Notes under the pieces: model-generated
Database searches by the model: none
What the model saw: only the letters and a program-made list of their open reading frames with translations
Told to the model about the DNA's origin: nothing
In this document: piece by piece, positions 20,067 to 30,629 of the stretch
Position numbering within the stretch: the first letter of the stretch is position 1
Layout: each line of letters begins with the position of its first letter
Origin: Bimastos eiseni
Taxonomy: Eukaryota > Annelida > Clitellata > Crassiclitellata > Lumbricidae
Length of the DNA stretch: 64,000 nucleotides
Assembly (NCBI GenBank): GCA_959347315.1
Contig: OY365807.1
Location: 12,539,324 to 12,603,323 of the forward strand
Reading direction: 5' to 3'
Program-made: the position numbers and the translations under genes

Positions 20067-22037
20067 GGTTCTATGTCTTTTGTTCCCCGTCAGTTGATCC
20101 CCAAGTCAATTGATCCTCTGCCTATTGAACCCAGCCCAATTGATACAACATTCATGCTCCACTTGCGACCTTCTCCATTTATTAAAAGAACGACGTAACA
20201 GAGCACGAAATTTTAAAATGTTAAGAAATTACAAAAGCGTAATTGAGAGTCATAATATGATTAATTTCTGAGCGTAAAGTTCTAGGCATAAGTGTCTATG
20301 CGTGGGATAAATGAGTCATTGCTCTGAGATCCAACAGAATCTCCGACCGGCCGTAAGCGTTTACAGCTCGGTTGACACGAGCCTCAAGCAAGCGATATCG
20401 TTTCGTTGCGTGATATTCCATACCGACAACTTCGTGTAGAAATATATAGTCCGTCCTGGACGAGTGACATGAAGCCTGAACCAGTGAAATGAACCATGGG
20501 CATTGCTTTGTTATTTTCCAAATCTGTAAAATCAATCTTTTGTTTACTTACGTTCTCACCTACAAGTCTGTGACGTGTAGCCTTGAGATTCATGTAGGAC
20601 AAAGTTTTCGCCACCGAGGGCCACTTTAGTGACACGGTAAGAGCTTGCGGGCCGCAGGTTTACCATGCAAGTGGCGGAGTCTTTTCAGGCTTAGTTTTTA
20701 AATATAAGGCCTATAAGTATCAGGCTCACTTATATGCATTTAATAAAATTAAGTTGACAGCAGTGAAGTGTTTGAATGTTAAACTAAAAATGTATGAGAA
20801 TTTCGTAAATCATAGAACATTTATTTATTTATTTTATTTAAACATATATATGTTTTATATGTATTTATGTATAAAATGTTATTTGTCAATTCATTTGTGA
20901 TAAAGTTAAAAGTGAATGTTTTTAGAATTTAACTTAGAATTTATGTCAAAATTAAATTAATTTCTTGGGATGAACCGTTATGAACGTCATGCGATTTGGG
21001 AAGTTGAGTCTTCTCAGCAATTAGGCTATTATCAAATCGAGGTTCAATGCTTATTTTGTCAAATAGTTGGATAAAGTCAAAGGGTGTGCGATTTGTTTCT
21101 GCAAGGTCTGCAAATAGTCGGATAAGCCGAAACCCGTTGGCTTTGATAAAATGTTATAAAGCTTAGTGCATGATATGAAGTTCCCTCTTCTGAACTTTCC
21201 TGCAAGTCGATCAGTTCTAAATGCAGATCAGTTGGCGCCATCCTTGGCTCGCAAGTAGGCCTAAGCGGATTTTGCAAAAATGGCAAATGACTGTTCGTGC
21301 AATCTGAAGTCAAAGAAACGTTGGGCATATTCAGATAACAGGCTACCAATGATCTCGAAGTATTCGTCAGGACGCTAAAGTTCAAAAAGATGCTCGTTTT
21401 TATTTGATATCTCTGTACAAGCCGGGAAATGAGCTAAATTTCCGTCCTTCTGTACTTTTGCAGTAAGGATAGCTTTCTTACAAACGATTTCACAATGTCT
21501 ACTAAAGTAGGGCATATAGTAGGCCTAATAAACTTTCCACAGAAAGAACTTTTAGATTAAGTTCGTTCAAAAGTGAAGTGATGTCCACTACAAACGCTAA
21601 ATCGCACAGCCACCCAACATTTTGTAGTAGGGTTAAGGAGTTTTGTTCATTATCCTTCAATTCTGTTTGTTTTTCGTTTTTTTAATCAGAAATTCAGCGA
21701 GTTCGCTTCTGAGATTAAAAAAATGTTTTAGTATTGCACCTCGTCTGAACCATTGAACTGCCAAAACTGTTAAATGCGGCCAAAATGAATATTAAAATTA
21801 AAATGCGTTTGTCAAATTGGATATAAGTTTATTAATTTTTAAAAATTCGAGCATTCGACCGGGGGCCGCATTAGGTCTGCTTGCGGCCCGCGAGCCGCAC
21901 TTTGGGGACCCCTGATTTAGGACGAATAGGCAGAGGATCAATTGACGTGGCTATCAATTGACGTGGGGATCAATTGAATTGACGAGGGATCAACCGACGA
22001 GGGATCAACCGACGGGAGGATCAATTGACGCGATACC
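20067..22037. mobile_element. DNA transposon with perfect 8-bp target duplication and GTCAATTGATCC subterminal repeats
   Basis: GTGAATTC flanks both sides (20059-20066 and 22038-22045). The element starts GGTTCTATGTC and ends GCGATACC. Subterminal arms are tandem, inverted copies of GTCAATTGATCC/GTCGGTTGATCC: two or three on the left (20088-20145) and about six on the right (21937-22030). The motif CAATTGATCCTCTGCCTATT is shared by both arms. A hAT element (about 20645-21914) is nested inside. An 8-bp duplication fits hAT or P-type elements. Confidence 0.75.
20645..21914 (-). pseudogene. Decayed hAT transposon with GTF2IRD2/ZBED5-type transposase remnant
   Basis: The right boundary, read inward on the minus strand, is CAGGGGTCCCCAAAGTGCGG, a familiar hAT terminus. 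A GCGGGCCGCAGGTTTACC block lies at the other end. The minus-strand translation gives VGWLCDLAFVVDITSLLNEL near 21570-21640 and LHLELIDLQESSEEGTSYH with FITFYQS near 21140-21235. These match the catalytic-core neighbourhood and the C-terminal dimerisation region of GTF2IRD2/ZBED5-like hAT transposases. The frame is broken by stops and shifts, so no active enzyme remains. It is nested in the element 20067-22037. Confidence 0.7.
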
Positions 22038-22315
22038 GTGAATTCAAACTAAATAATTAAGTTGTTACGCAAATTTTGAATGGACATTATTTGACTATCA
22101 TATAGCCTTCATGCATTGAGCTATTATTTTGAGCTATCGCCTTCGATGCAGGCTTTAAAACTTGCCTGCCTTAGACTTACTGCAGTTGGGGGCCGTCCAC
22201 ATATTACGTACGCAGTGAGGGGAAGGGGTTTCGAATTTCGCCGATTTTGCGTATACGGGTGCCTATGGTGAGTGGTCCCAAAAATATGTACGTACGCAAA
22301 TATAATTGTCTAATT

Positions 22316-23102
22316 CAGTGTTGGGCACGAGACCAAAACCTTGAGACCAAGACCGGGTGGTCCGAGACCAAGACCATGACCATGACCGATACCATTTTTA
22401 AAATAAACAATTCAATTTATTGGGACGATAAAACGGAATAACACGCTTAAAACATTAATTTTATTGCTGAAGAATACTAATCTTAGTAGTGGCCCAGAAG
22501 ACTATTTTACCGGCCTGAGAATATCGCACTATAAATTACTTTACAGTAGCCTATACGATAGGTTACAAATAAGACATTTTAACAAGTAGATTAGCGTTCC
22601 GTTTGAATGGTGTAGGCCTACTGGTACTCGGAATTGTAGGTTAACAGTGACTGCCAGTGGCCGACCACATAATAATTAGATTGTTCCAAAACCTTGAAAT
22701 GTACGAAAGCAAATTTTGAAATGGCTGGTTCCGTTGCAAATGCACATTTTTCCCGATAGTAACTTGTAGATGCATGGTCAGCACGTCGTAAATCAATAAC
22801 ATTCGCGTAGGGCCTAAACATCCGGTGTCTCTAATAATCGAAAATAACCGAAAAATGTCAAAGAAATTGCTCTGATACGGCAAATGACCAAGAACGCTGA
22901 CCTAAGACAGCGATCAATTCCAAGACAGTTCCTTTTAGACCAAGACCAAGATCGACCGACGCAGTCGAGACCAAGACCAAGGGTTCGAGACCAAGACCGA
23001 TGGTCCGGGACCAAGACTAAGACCAAGACCGATGCATTCTAGACCAAGACCGCAGTTTTCCGATCTCGAGATCAAGACCGCGGTCTCGAGACCACAACAC
23101 TG
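22316..23102. mobile_element. hAT-like non-autonomous element, GAGACCAAGACC family, copy A
   Basis: It begins CAGTGTTGGGCACGAGACC and ends GAGACCACAACACTG, so the CAGTGTTG ends are inverted. It is flanked by GTCTAATT (22308-22315) and GTTTAATT (23103-23110), an 8-bp target duplication with one mismatch. Both ends carry arrays of GAGACCAAGACC units around a unique core of about 480 bp. It is homologous along its length to 34223-35036. There is no coding sequence. Confidence 0.85.
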
Positions 23103-23269
23103 GTTTAATTATGATATACACAATTCGGAATGCTAAAATCAGAACTGTAAGCCCAATCACAGATTATCATCCTGCTTAATCAATTTTATGAAGCATTAAA
23201 ACTTTAAAACGCAAGTAATGTTAGTGTTTTATTTCTTCATAACAATTAACAAATTTAAGCTGTAAAATA

Positions 23270-23946
23270 TGTGGCGTAAACCATTCGGACGCTACCAGGT
23301 CGCGCAACGGTGTCGGCTCCAGCCCTCTTCTGTGTCTGGAGCCGCTAGAGTCACTTCTAAGTCTATTTTTAGTAGAGATCGACTGTTTTCCATCTCTGCC
23401 TACTGGAGCAGTGACTGTCAGAGGAGAATCGGGGTTGACCGTTTCGTTAAAAGAGGCAACATTATACGACTCTGTCTCGGGATCAGACTCTATCTCTCCC
23501 GCGGTCGCCGGATGGGCAACGCCCTGCGGATGGCCTTTATTCAGAACAGGGTTCGCTCTTATACCGACCGGAGTCTTTCCGTTCTTGTTTGCCGTCTTAG
23601 AGACGGTTATCCTCTTTCCCTCTACCTGACCCGAGCTTCGTCGTATCATTCCACATCTCGTGACTCTTAAACAGTCGCCAAAAGGGGGCACCAAACGTTC
23701 TCCCTGTTCCGGAGAGCAGAAATATTTGTAACAGGTCCCTTCGTCACTTTGCCATAGGAAATACATGCCACTGATCTTAACGTCGCGTTTTCCCAGACAC
23801 TTATCCACCGGATATCGCATTTTCCACTCACCATGTACCTCTCGGTCCATTTCCGTGTGTGGCATACCGGCCTCACACGTAGAAATTATCATGCACCACG
23901 ATTGACCGTCTGATTGTCCTCTGCGTTGGCAATTGTCCACCCACAC
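23270..23946 (-). CDS. Cys-rich open frame of unknown function inside the LTR-like unit
   Basis: This open frame of about 225 codons runs on the minus strand up to the end of the LTR-like unit. The N-terminal half is cysteine-rich (WVDNC, SWCMIISTCEAGM, DKCLGK, EGTCYKYFCSPEQ, GDCLRVTRCG), with spacing like small secreted disulfide domains. The rest is Ser/Arg-rich. The frame opens at GTG, so translation would need the internal ATG (MIISTCEAGM) or an upstream exon. I do not recognise a family. It may be a captured exon, an LTR-encoded reading frame, or chance. Confidence 0.3.
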
Positions 23947-25139
23947 CGTAATATATACTAAGACTTCGGAAAACGTGGGGAGTATCTATGACCACGTTAG
24001 GTAACTAAGCAGAATATTTATCGAAACCGTAATACAATCAAGAAGAGATATCTCGGGGAAACCGCGATTGAAGATATTGCGATCAGACACGCAAGTAAAG
24101 ATATCGCGGAGAAACCGCGAGCAAAGATATTGCGATCAGACAAGCCTGTCAAGATACCTCAGGGAAACCGTGGGAGTAAGTGTGACCACGTTAGGTAGCC
24201 AAGTATATATATTACAGGGAAACTATACGCAATTATTGAGTTCTTCGGTCACAACCAGTCACAACCGTTTCTTGTAATCGTCGAACGCACCAATGGGGTC
24301 ACCTTCCCCGTATTTATCGAACGTATCCGCCCAAACTTTCACGGTCTCGGCTACCCGAACTTTCACGGTCTCGACCACTCTATAGTGAACAGATTGCTGG
24401 CAAACGGCAGGAGTAACTATGACCGATCTAGGTAGTCAACAATAATATTTCTCGGCTTCCAAAACTCTCACGGTCTGCACGGTCGGAGATTTTTCCCAGT
24501 CTATCTCTCTGTCGGCCGCCGAGGTCTCTCTCGAAAAATGCGGTCGGTCCCTTCTGGGACTCACCCAGTCTGTATCACTCACGACCACCCGAGATCTTTG
24601 CCCGGTGTTTACACAGACCTGTGATTTATTTATTTAACTGCCAGAACTTCCCGAAAAAACCAACCTCACAATCGGCTGAAGATTTTCTCGCGATCGATAA
24701 CAGGGTGGGGCCCCAGCCCTATCAGATCGGCAGAGTCGGCCTCAACACCAGACGCTCGGCTGTAACTCGGACTAGTTTTTGGACGCCCTCTCGTCCGCAA
24801 CTATATTTTTCGCAACTTGCCGTAAACCAGACTTTGAACGAACGCTCACCGACCACACGGGTGTGCAGTATTAATCGCTAACCAAATAATTCAATGCACC
24901 GCATATGCAGAGCAGTCGTCACCACTCTACAATATAAACGACGCACCGCATGTCAGGCTATACTCAAGCCGATTCATCTGTCTGCATGGTGTGCACTTAA
25001 TTAAAAACCGCCGATCGGTCTTCCCTCCTATACCTAAGTTGCACTGTAAAAAATATACGTAAATATAACGTTCCGCTATGGAGGGTCGATTGTTTATAAA
25101 TAAAATCCTTCATTCAAGCCTTGTGGCTTGTCCGCCACA
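23270..25139. mobile_element. 1.87-kb LTR-like unit (solo LTR or non-autonomous LTR element)
   Basis: The ends are TGTGGCG...CGCCACA, with TG...CA termini and 7-bp inverted ends. The unit is flanked by a perfect 4-bp duplication AATA (23266-23269 and 25140-25143) and cleanly splits a MITE. No terminal direct repeat was seen inside, so a solo LTR is likeliest. Diverged repeats (TATGACCACGTTAGGTAAC near 23988, 24183 and 24420; GAAACCGCG/GATATTGCGATCAGAC near 24050-24150) occupy its middle. A TTTATAAATAAAATCC motif lies near the right end. I found no match to the 5' region of the neighbouring gypsy element. Confidence 0.7.
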
Positions 25140-25265
25140 AATATGATGCTTATCAAAAATAAATGGCCTGTAGTAAAATCAATGTCTTATAGATCTCTTA
25201 AGCTATTAAACCTTTAAGGCCTCGGACCGCGTTACTAGTAGTCCAATAGGCTAATATTCCTCTGT

Positions 25266-26105
25266 CTCTAGGTGCGAGACAGGTGGTCCGTAACAATATT
25301 TTAGGATCCAGGCCTGAACTTAAATTCTAATTTAAATTCTTGTAGGGCTAGGGCCCATCTCATAAGTTTCGAACTCTTAGGAACTGCTTCAGTGAGGAAA
25401 GACAGAGGATTGTGATCAAAATAGAGAGTTATGTCTGATAGGAAGATCCATGTCTTGAATTTCTTCAGCGCCCAAATCACAGCGTCAGCTTCGCGTTCAA
25501 TGGTTGACCAGCGAGTCTGGACATAATTGAATTTGGCGCTAGCGAAGGCAATGGGACGTTCCTGCCCCTCATCAGACCAGTGAAACTAACATGCTCCCAC
25601 GGCTGTGGCACTTGCATCTACGGAAAGTCCGAACTTCTTCGAGAAGTCAATCGTGTGGAGACAGACAACCTTAGACAATCGTCTTTCGTTTTTTCCAGTG
25701 CCTTGTTTGATGCCTCGGTGCCAAGGTACCTTGTTGGGTACTTGTTTCTGCGTAAGATCCATCAGGACCTGTGCAGTTTCGGCCAGCGCTGGAATAACGA
25801 CCCGGAAGTAGCTGAAGAACCCCACCACCCTTCGGACGTCCTCCTTGGTCACAGGTGGTTTCATCTCGTCGAGGCTAGTTACTTTGATGGGATCAGCCTT
25901 GATCAGTCCTGATCCGATCACGTGACCGACAAACCGGGTCTGCTGTTGTGCAAACGTGCACTTCTTAAGGTTTAACGTGAACCCTGAAGCGCGGATGACT
26001 TGAAAGAATCTCTCGAGGTGCTCTACATATTTGCATATCTGCATATTTGTCTATTAGCTCGAGGAGTTGTCTCCTCTTAGCATCAGACAAATGAGCAGTT
26101 CGCCC
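25266..26105 (-). pseudogene. Gypsy-class reverse transcriptase (internally deleted) and RNase H
   Basis: The minus strand starts with the linker that normally precedes RT (LSDAKRRQLLELIDKYAD), then jumps to the RT C-terminal part (VEHLERFFQVIRASGFTLNL, then FVGHVIGSG). The catalytic palm is deleted. RNase H follows, with only a small break near 25585: LSVDASATAVGAC, ADAVIWALKKFKTW, LYFDHNPLSFL, KLMRWALALQEF, and the usual pol terminus NIVTDHLSR just before a stop near 25266. No integrase follows RNase H, as it would in standard Ty3/gypsy elements; integrase lies upstream instead. The copy is dead. Confidence 0.85.
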
Positions 26106-26108
26106 TTC

Positions 26109-27480
26109 TTAAATTAAGATGCTTGGTTGAGGTGCGACTCCTTCTGATGGATCGATCACCTCAATTGACTCGAAATCACTGGCGTGATCATAAACAATGG
26201 AACAGTTGTTTACAATCGCTTGCTGAAGCCTCTCGTTGAATTTGCGTATTTTGTTGGCGTGTAGGTGTCTACGCTTACCTTCAAGCTCGACAATGTACGA
26301 GTATGGGGACTTCACTTGGGTTACTACGCCTGGACCCTGCCAGCGATTATACAGCTTGGCGTTCTTGGAGTCCGAAGCTAACACAATCACCTTGTCTCCC
26401 ACTGCGTAGCGCCTATCTACACTCCGTAAGTTGTAATTCTCTACGTAGCGTCTCTGTTCTAGGGTCGAATAATACTCTGCATACAGAGCAGTCATCTCTA
26501 GATTGGATTTCAACTGTTGAAGATATTCTACCGGGGATTTTCATATGCTGAATGGTAATTCTCGCTGCCCCGCCCATGACTCCTTCAAGATGTTGAGGGG
26601 TCCTCTTGGCAATGTTCCATAGACCATTGAAATGGACTGACGTGAGTTGTTGCTGATGGCCGTTACCTTAGACTCCACAATACGAAGGGCAGCAACTTAT
26701 GCCAATCCCGTGGATCATCTCGGCATAATTTGTAAATCATCCCTTTTAAGCTCGCATTGGCCCTCTCGACCGTTCCGCTGGCCTCTGGATGTCCGGGATA
26801 TGGAACCTCTGGGTACAACCTAGACGTGCTAAAACTCTTGGGTTAGCTTACTCGTAAAATTCGTACCACAATCCGTGAAAATTACCTGTGGCACAGAGAA
26901 GTCATGAACATTTGCAAAAATGCATCGCATACCGCCCGCGCGCTCATGGAGCGTAGCGGATATGCCATCGGCCATCTTGAAAACCGATCGACAATTACTA
27001 AGGCATAATTGTATTCATGCATAGGAATCGAAGGGTCGTCCAATGGGATTAATGGGCCTATACAATCGGCATTTACAACTGACCATGGAATTTCGTCATT
27101 GGGAGGGATAGCCTGAATTGGAATGCGCTGATTGGTCTTTAGAGGTGCCCTCAACTGACAGGTTGGGCAAGATGCACAATAATCACGAATTAGATTGTCC
27201 ATATTCGAAAATCAGAAGCTTAGGCGAATCCGATCCTTAGTGGACTTGAAAGCCATATGCCCTAAGAATGGCGCGTCGTGTACCATTTTGAGAACGATTT
27301 CTACCCGTTTGACTGGAAGACAGAGTTGCTTTACCTTATGGCCAACCATGCTGTCACGATGATACAACAGTCCATGTTCAACAAAGAAGCCCCCCTTTCC
27401 TCGTTGGGCTAAATCAAAGGGTTCCTTCAGTGAAGCGCACTTCTGCTGCTCTAGTGTAAGGGTGTCGGCATCTGCTGTTC
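26109..27480 (-). pseudogene. Gypsy-class integrase (H2C2, DDE core, C-terminal domain)
   Basis: In order on the minus strand: zinc-binding region (HDAPFLGHMAF...CASCPTCQL), core (VNADCIGPL; YALVIVDRFSRWP), then after frame shifts near 26880 FTDCGTNFTS and a segment around TVERANASLKGM with the third acidic residue. The C-terminal domain with YAVGDKVIVLASD and RWQGPGVVTQV ends at 26109. One in-frame TGA interrupts at 27214-27212. Integrase is joined on its 5' side directly to gag-like sequence with no protease seen, and on its 3' side to the RT linker after only a few codons. Confidence 0.85.
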
Positions 27481-28819
27481 TCATGCTTAAGTCCGTAGGC
27501 ACCTCTTCCACGTCCAAAAAGTCTGTCTTTTGTCCTTCAAAAATAGATTTTTTTGTCCAGAGAGAGCGGAGTGGCAGTCCTGCTGACTGTTGCTGACCCC
27601 CCTGATTCTCCCCACTCTCTTCCCCAGCAAAGAATGCTTCATAACCCTGGTGGTGGGCGGCTAAATATGTGTCAATAGACCCCGCCAATTCGGCATGCGA
27701 CAGCCTCTTGCCTTTCTCTTCTGCTAATACATAGTCTAAACAACTGCTGGGTAACAGGTCTTTGATCTTATCTGCCACTAGCAAGCTAATCGTCTTTTCA
27801 AACCATTCATCTACCTGTCTGCTTCGCAGATAGTACATCAAGGTGCTACGTAGCCTTGATGCCCACGAGGAGTATGTTTCATCGTTAGCATTCTTCATAT
27901 CTAAGAATTTTGCTCTCATTTGGACGGGACTTAGACGATATTCGCGTAGAATGCATTCTTTTAAACGTATATAATCAGAGAGGTTTTCTTCAGAGAGACG
28001 CGAGACCAAGGCCTTCGCCTTCTCGCTTAGATTAGCCAGTAAGATCTTAGGCTGTTGGTCGGGTTCGATGGCACAAGAGTTGAATAGGCGTTCAGTAGTA
28101 TCAAAAACACAGGGCAGATCAGCTGATTCTGTAGGGAACCTTGGTAGCATTCCTTTTAGAAAGTCGTTGCAAGTTTTAACTCACGCCATGAATGACTTCT
28201 GTGATGCTCCGGTTTGCCTATCCTCTAACTGTCCTTCTCGTTCCCTTCTCCACTGCATACTCTCCTCCTGCGCCCTCCTCCTCTCTCTTCTGTATTCACG
28301 TTCCTCTTCATAGTCTTTGTCCTCCCTTTGTTGTCTTCTGAACGTCTCTTCCTTCTCTCTTCTCTCCTTCTCATCCTCTTTCCGTTTCTTTTCTGTCCGT
28401 TCCTCCTCCTCTCTTCTTTCCTTCTCTTCCTCTTTTCGTTTCTTTTCTATCCGTTCCTCCTCCTCTCTTCTGTTATTTTCCACTCGTTCCTCCACCTCCC
28501 TCCTTTTCTTCTCCTCCCTTTCTTCCTCTCTTCTCTCTCTTCTTGATATTCTCTCCTCCCGCTCCACTTTCCGTCTTTCCAGCGCACGTATTGCTATTAC
28601 GTCGCTCAGCTCTACTTCTGAGCCCTGGCTGAGAGAACCTTCACTTTCGCCAGTCTCTTCGATCGTTTCCGGGCCCTCGGACCATGCTCGAAAAAGTTGG
28701 TCCCGGTCCATCGCTGCGATCACAGCTGCCTCGTGACCTGCCTTAGTCAAGCAGGTCACCAGCTGCTCGCTTCTCATTTTCCGAGCGCTTGCTCGTCTTT
28801 GGGGGCCTTGTCTGTCCAT
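27481..28819 (-). pseudogene. Retrotransposon gag with long charged coiled coil
   Basis: It begins at ATG 28819-28817 (MDRQGPQRRASARK). A Glu/Arg/Lys coiled coil of about 110 residues follows, built of near-repeats of EEEERIEKKRKEEEKERR. One in-frame TGA at 28183-28181 then leads in the same frame to a gag-like domain (LPRFPTESADLPCVFDTTERLF, LSEKAKALVSRL, YSSWASRLRSTLMYYLRSR). Sequence between gag and integrase (27480-27560) is short and has neither a CCHC knuckle nor an Asp-protease motif, which suggests deletion. Confidence 0.8.
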
Positions 28820-28899
28820 TTTTACCAGACGTACCCTCCACTTATACACAATGGCACAAAAATATAAACAATCACACACCTAGCAAGTACCCCTACTCT

Positions 28900-29760
28900 T
28901 CCACCTACTCGACGAAGAAAAGGTTCAGGCAGGCGTTATAGAATCCTATTCTATCGCCTAAACTGTCTCGGCTATCGCCTCGGAAGTTCACACTATCAGA
29001 CACACATTTACAGGGTCCTACCTCGCTCCGTTGGCTGCCTCGTGTCGTCACTTCCGCTCGATCTCGTATCGATGTGATGCCGTGCCCTCTTCCGTCGTTG
29101 CGTCTCGACCGCCCTCTGATGACGTGTCGACTCTTTCGGCTGTCCCCTGCTTCTTCGGCGTTGATGTCTCGTCGTTGATGCCCGTCGTGGCTTCCGTGTA
29201 TATGTCGCTGCTGTGCTGACGTTTCTCTCAGGCGTCGAAAGTGCTTCTTCGTCGTCAACTGATTAATGAATTTCTTGTCTGTGGGTCGTAGAGATGGATG
29301 GGGCAGTCGGCTCTGACATCTGCCTCGCGGTGTCGAGTTTCGTTGTTTGACACCTCGATGATCTGTACATAATTCTCGCCGTCTGTATTGAGACCGTTTG
29401 CTTCAGGCGAAGCCCATTGATGTATCTCGTCTGAGGTTTCAGATAGACAGCTCCAACCGTAGTCCTCCTACGCCTCTGCTGTCGATCGACGACTATTATA
29501 TAGCGCCATCGTCCAGAGTGTCGCGCCTGACACTAGCTCACGATGCACTAGACAAGAGCAGAGCCCATTGACCTGCGAATGCATTAGTAAGGCCTTAGAG
29601 TGCAGCGCAGCGCGCTAGCTCACGACGCACTAATCAACAACACTGAGCACTAGCTCACAACGCACTAGACAAGAGCAGAGCCCATTGACCTGTGGCGAAG
29701 TATAATTAGCCGTAGCTGATCGACACAAAAAAGAGCAGTTCAGATCAGATCTACGGAGTC
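28900..29760 (-). promoter_or_regulatory. Probable 5' LTR/leader of the gypsy-class element
   Basis: The region upstream of gag on the minus strand has a good TATA box (GCGCTATATAATAG at about 29494-29508). A direct repeat of about 45 bp containing CACTAGACAAGAGCAGAGCC recurs at about 29532-29576 and 29649-29693, U3-like enhancer repeats. Its ends, a primer-binding site and a matching 3' copy were not identified. Confidence 0.45.
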
Positions 29761-30181
29761 CCTAAAGGTACATGAAAGATACACTAAAAAAACTGTCTCG
29801 AGACCGAGACACTTTCTCGAAACCATAGAACTCTGGTAAGCAATAATAATTTAGACGCTAAAGTAAGATTTTGCCTTAAGAGAATTCGTAATTTACGATT
29901 GTCATTGACATCAATATTTGTGTCATTAGAATAATAATCTATCTACCTTAACTAGGCAGGCCTAGACTTACAGGGTCCTATTGTGATCTGTATTCTCAAG
30001 TGTTGTACCTGCAACAGAATATAATAGTCTTGAACGGGGTTCTGCGAAACATTTTTTAGATAAGCAAAAAGAATCAAAAAGAAAAAGAAAAAAAATCAAA
30101 ACGGTTTCGCGGCCAAAAAAGACTTGGAAACGCTGTTATATGAGGATTAGATATCTATATATATATATACGTATATATGTG

Positions 30182-30213
<32 letters not shown>

Positions 30214-30629
30214 TATTAGGACATGGGTATGAAGAGTTACGATGCCCTTATTTAATTAAACTTGGCTTATGAACGAGTGTGGCCGGTTCCCTCCCTTGCT
30301 GTCTGAACATCTCACTGACTGTATACTGCAAGTGTACTTATTCTTATTGAGCTGGCATGGGCTCGGACAAAGCAGAAATCTCTAAAGGAGTCCTACGTGT
30401 ATATAAATCTTCGTAATGTTGCTGAATGAATGAACGTGGTAATACATGGAAAAGGTGTATTTGAACAGGCATAACTTAACATAAACAACTTGAACAAGTT
30501 TAACGCTCCAACATTCCAATTTTCAATTGAATAGCGCTTTGAAGAGGAGTCCTGCATAAAAATGTTCCACACATTTCGTTGGCATCTGTTAATGGTATCC
30601 ATGTAGGCCAAGCAAGAAAGCCCCACCCC
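29761..30629. other. Intergenic stretch with (AT)n microsatellite
   Basis: Mostly non-repetitive AT-rich sequence. It includes an A-rich run at 30060-30110, an imperfect (AT)n/(GTATAT) microsatellite at about 30148-30217, and the presumed 3' flank of RSPH9 from 30629 leftward. No gene was recognised. Confidence 0.5.

Larger units (their letters stand above)
22189..25220. mobile_element. MITE copy 2, interrupted by two nested insertions
   Basis: This carries the same GGGGCCGTCCACATATTACG terminus and body as the MITE at 9474-9962, in the other orientation. MITE sequence is present at 22189-22315, 23103-23269 and 25140 to about 25220. Removing the hAT-like insertion (22316-23102) and the LTR-like unit (23270-25139) leaves a sequence collinear with copy 1. 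The far end is missing: similarity stops near 25220, where the gypsy-type element begins. Confidence 0.8.

Noticed and set aside
23236..23270. Extension of the Cys-rich frame beyond the LTR-like unit
   Set aside because: The last residues come from MITE sequence past the insertion boundary, so they are read-through, not part of the unit.
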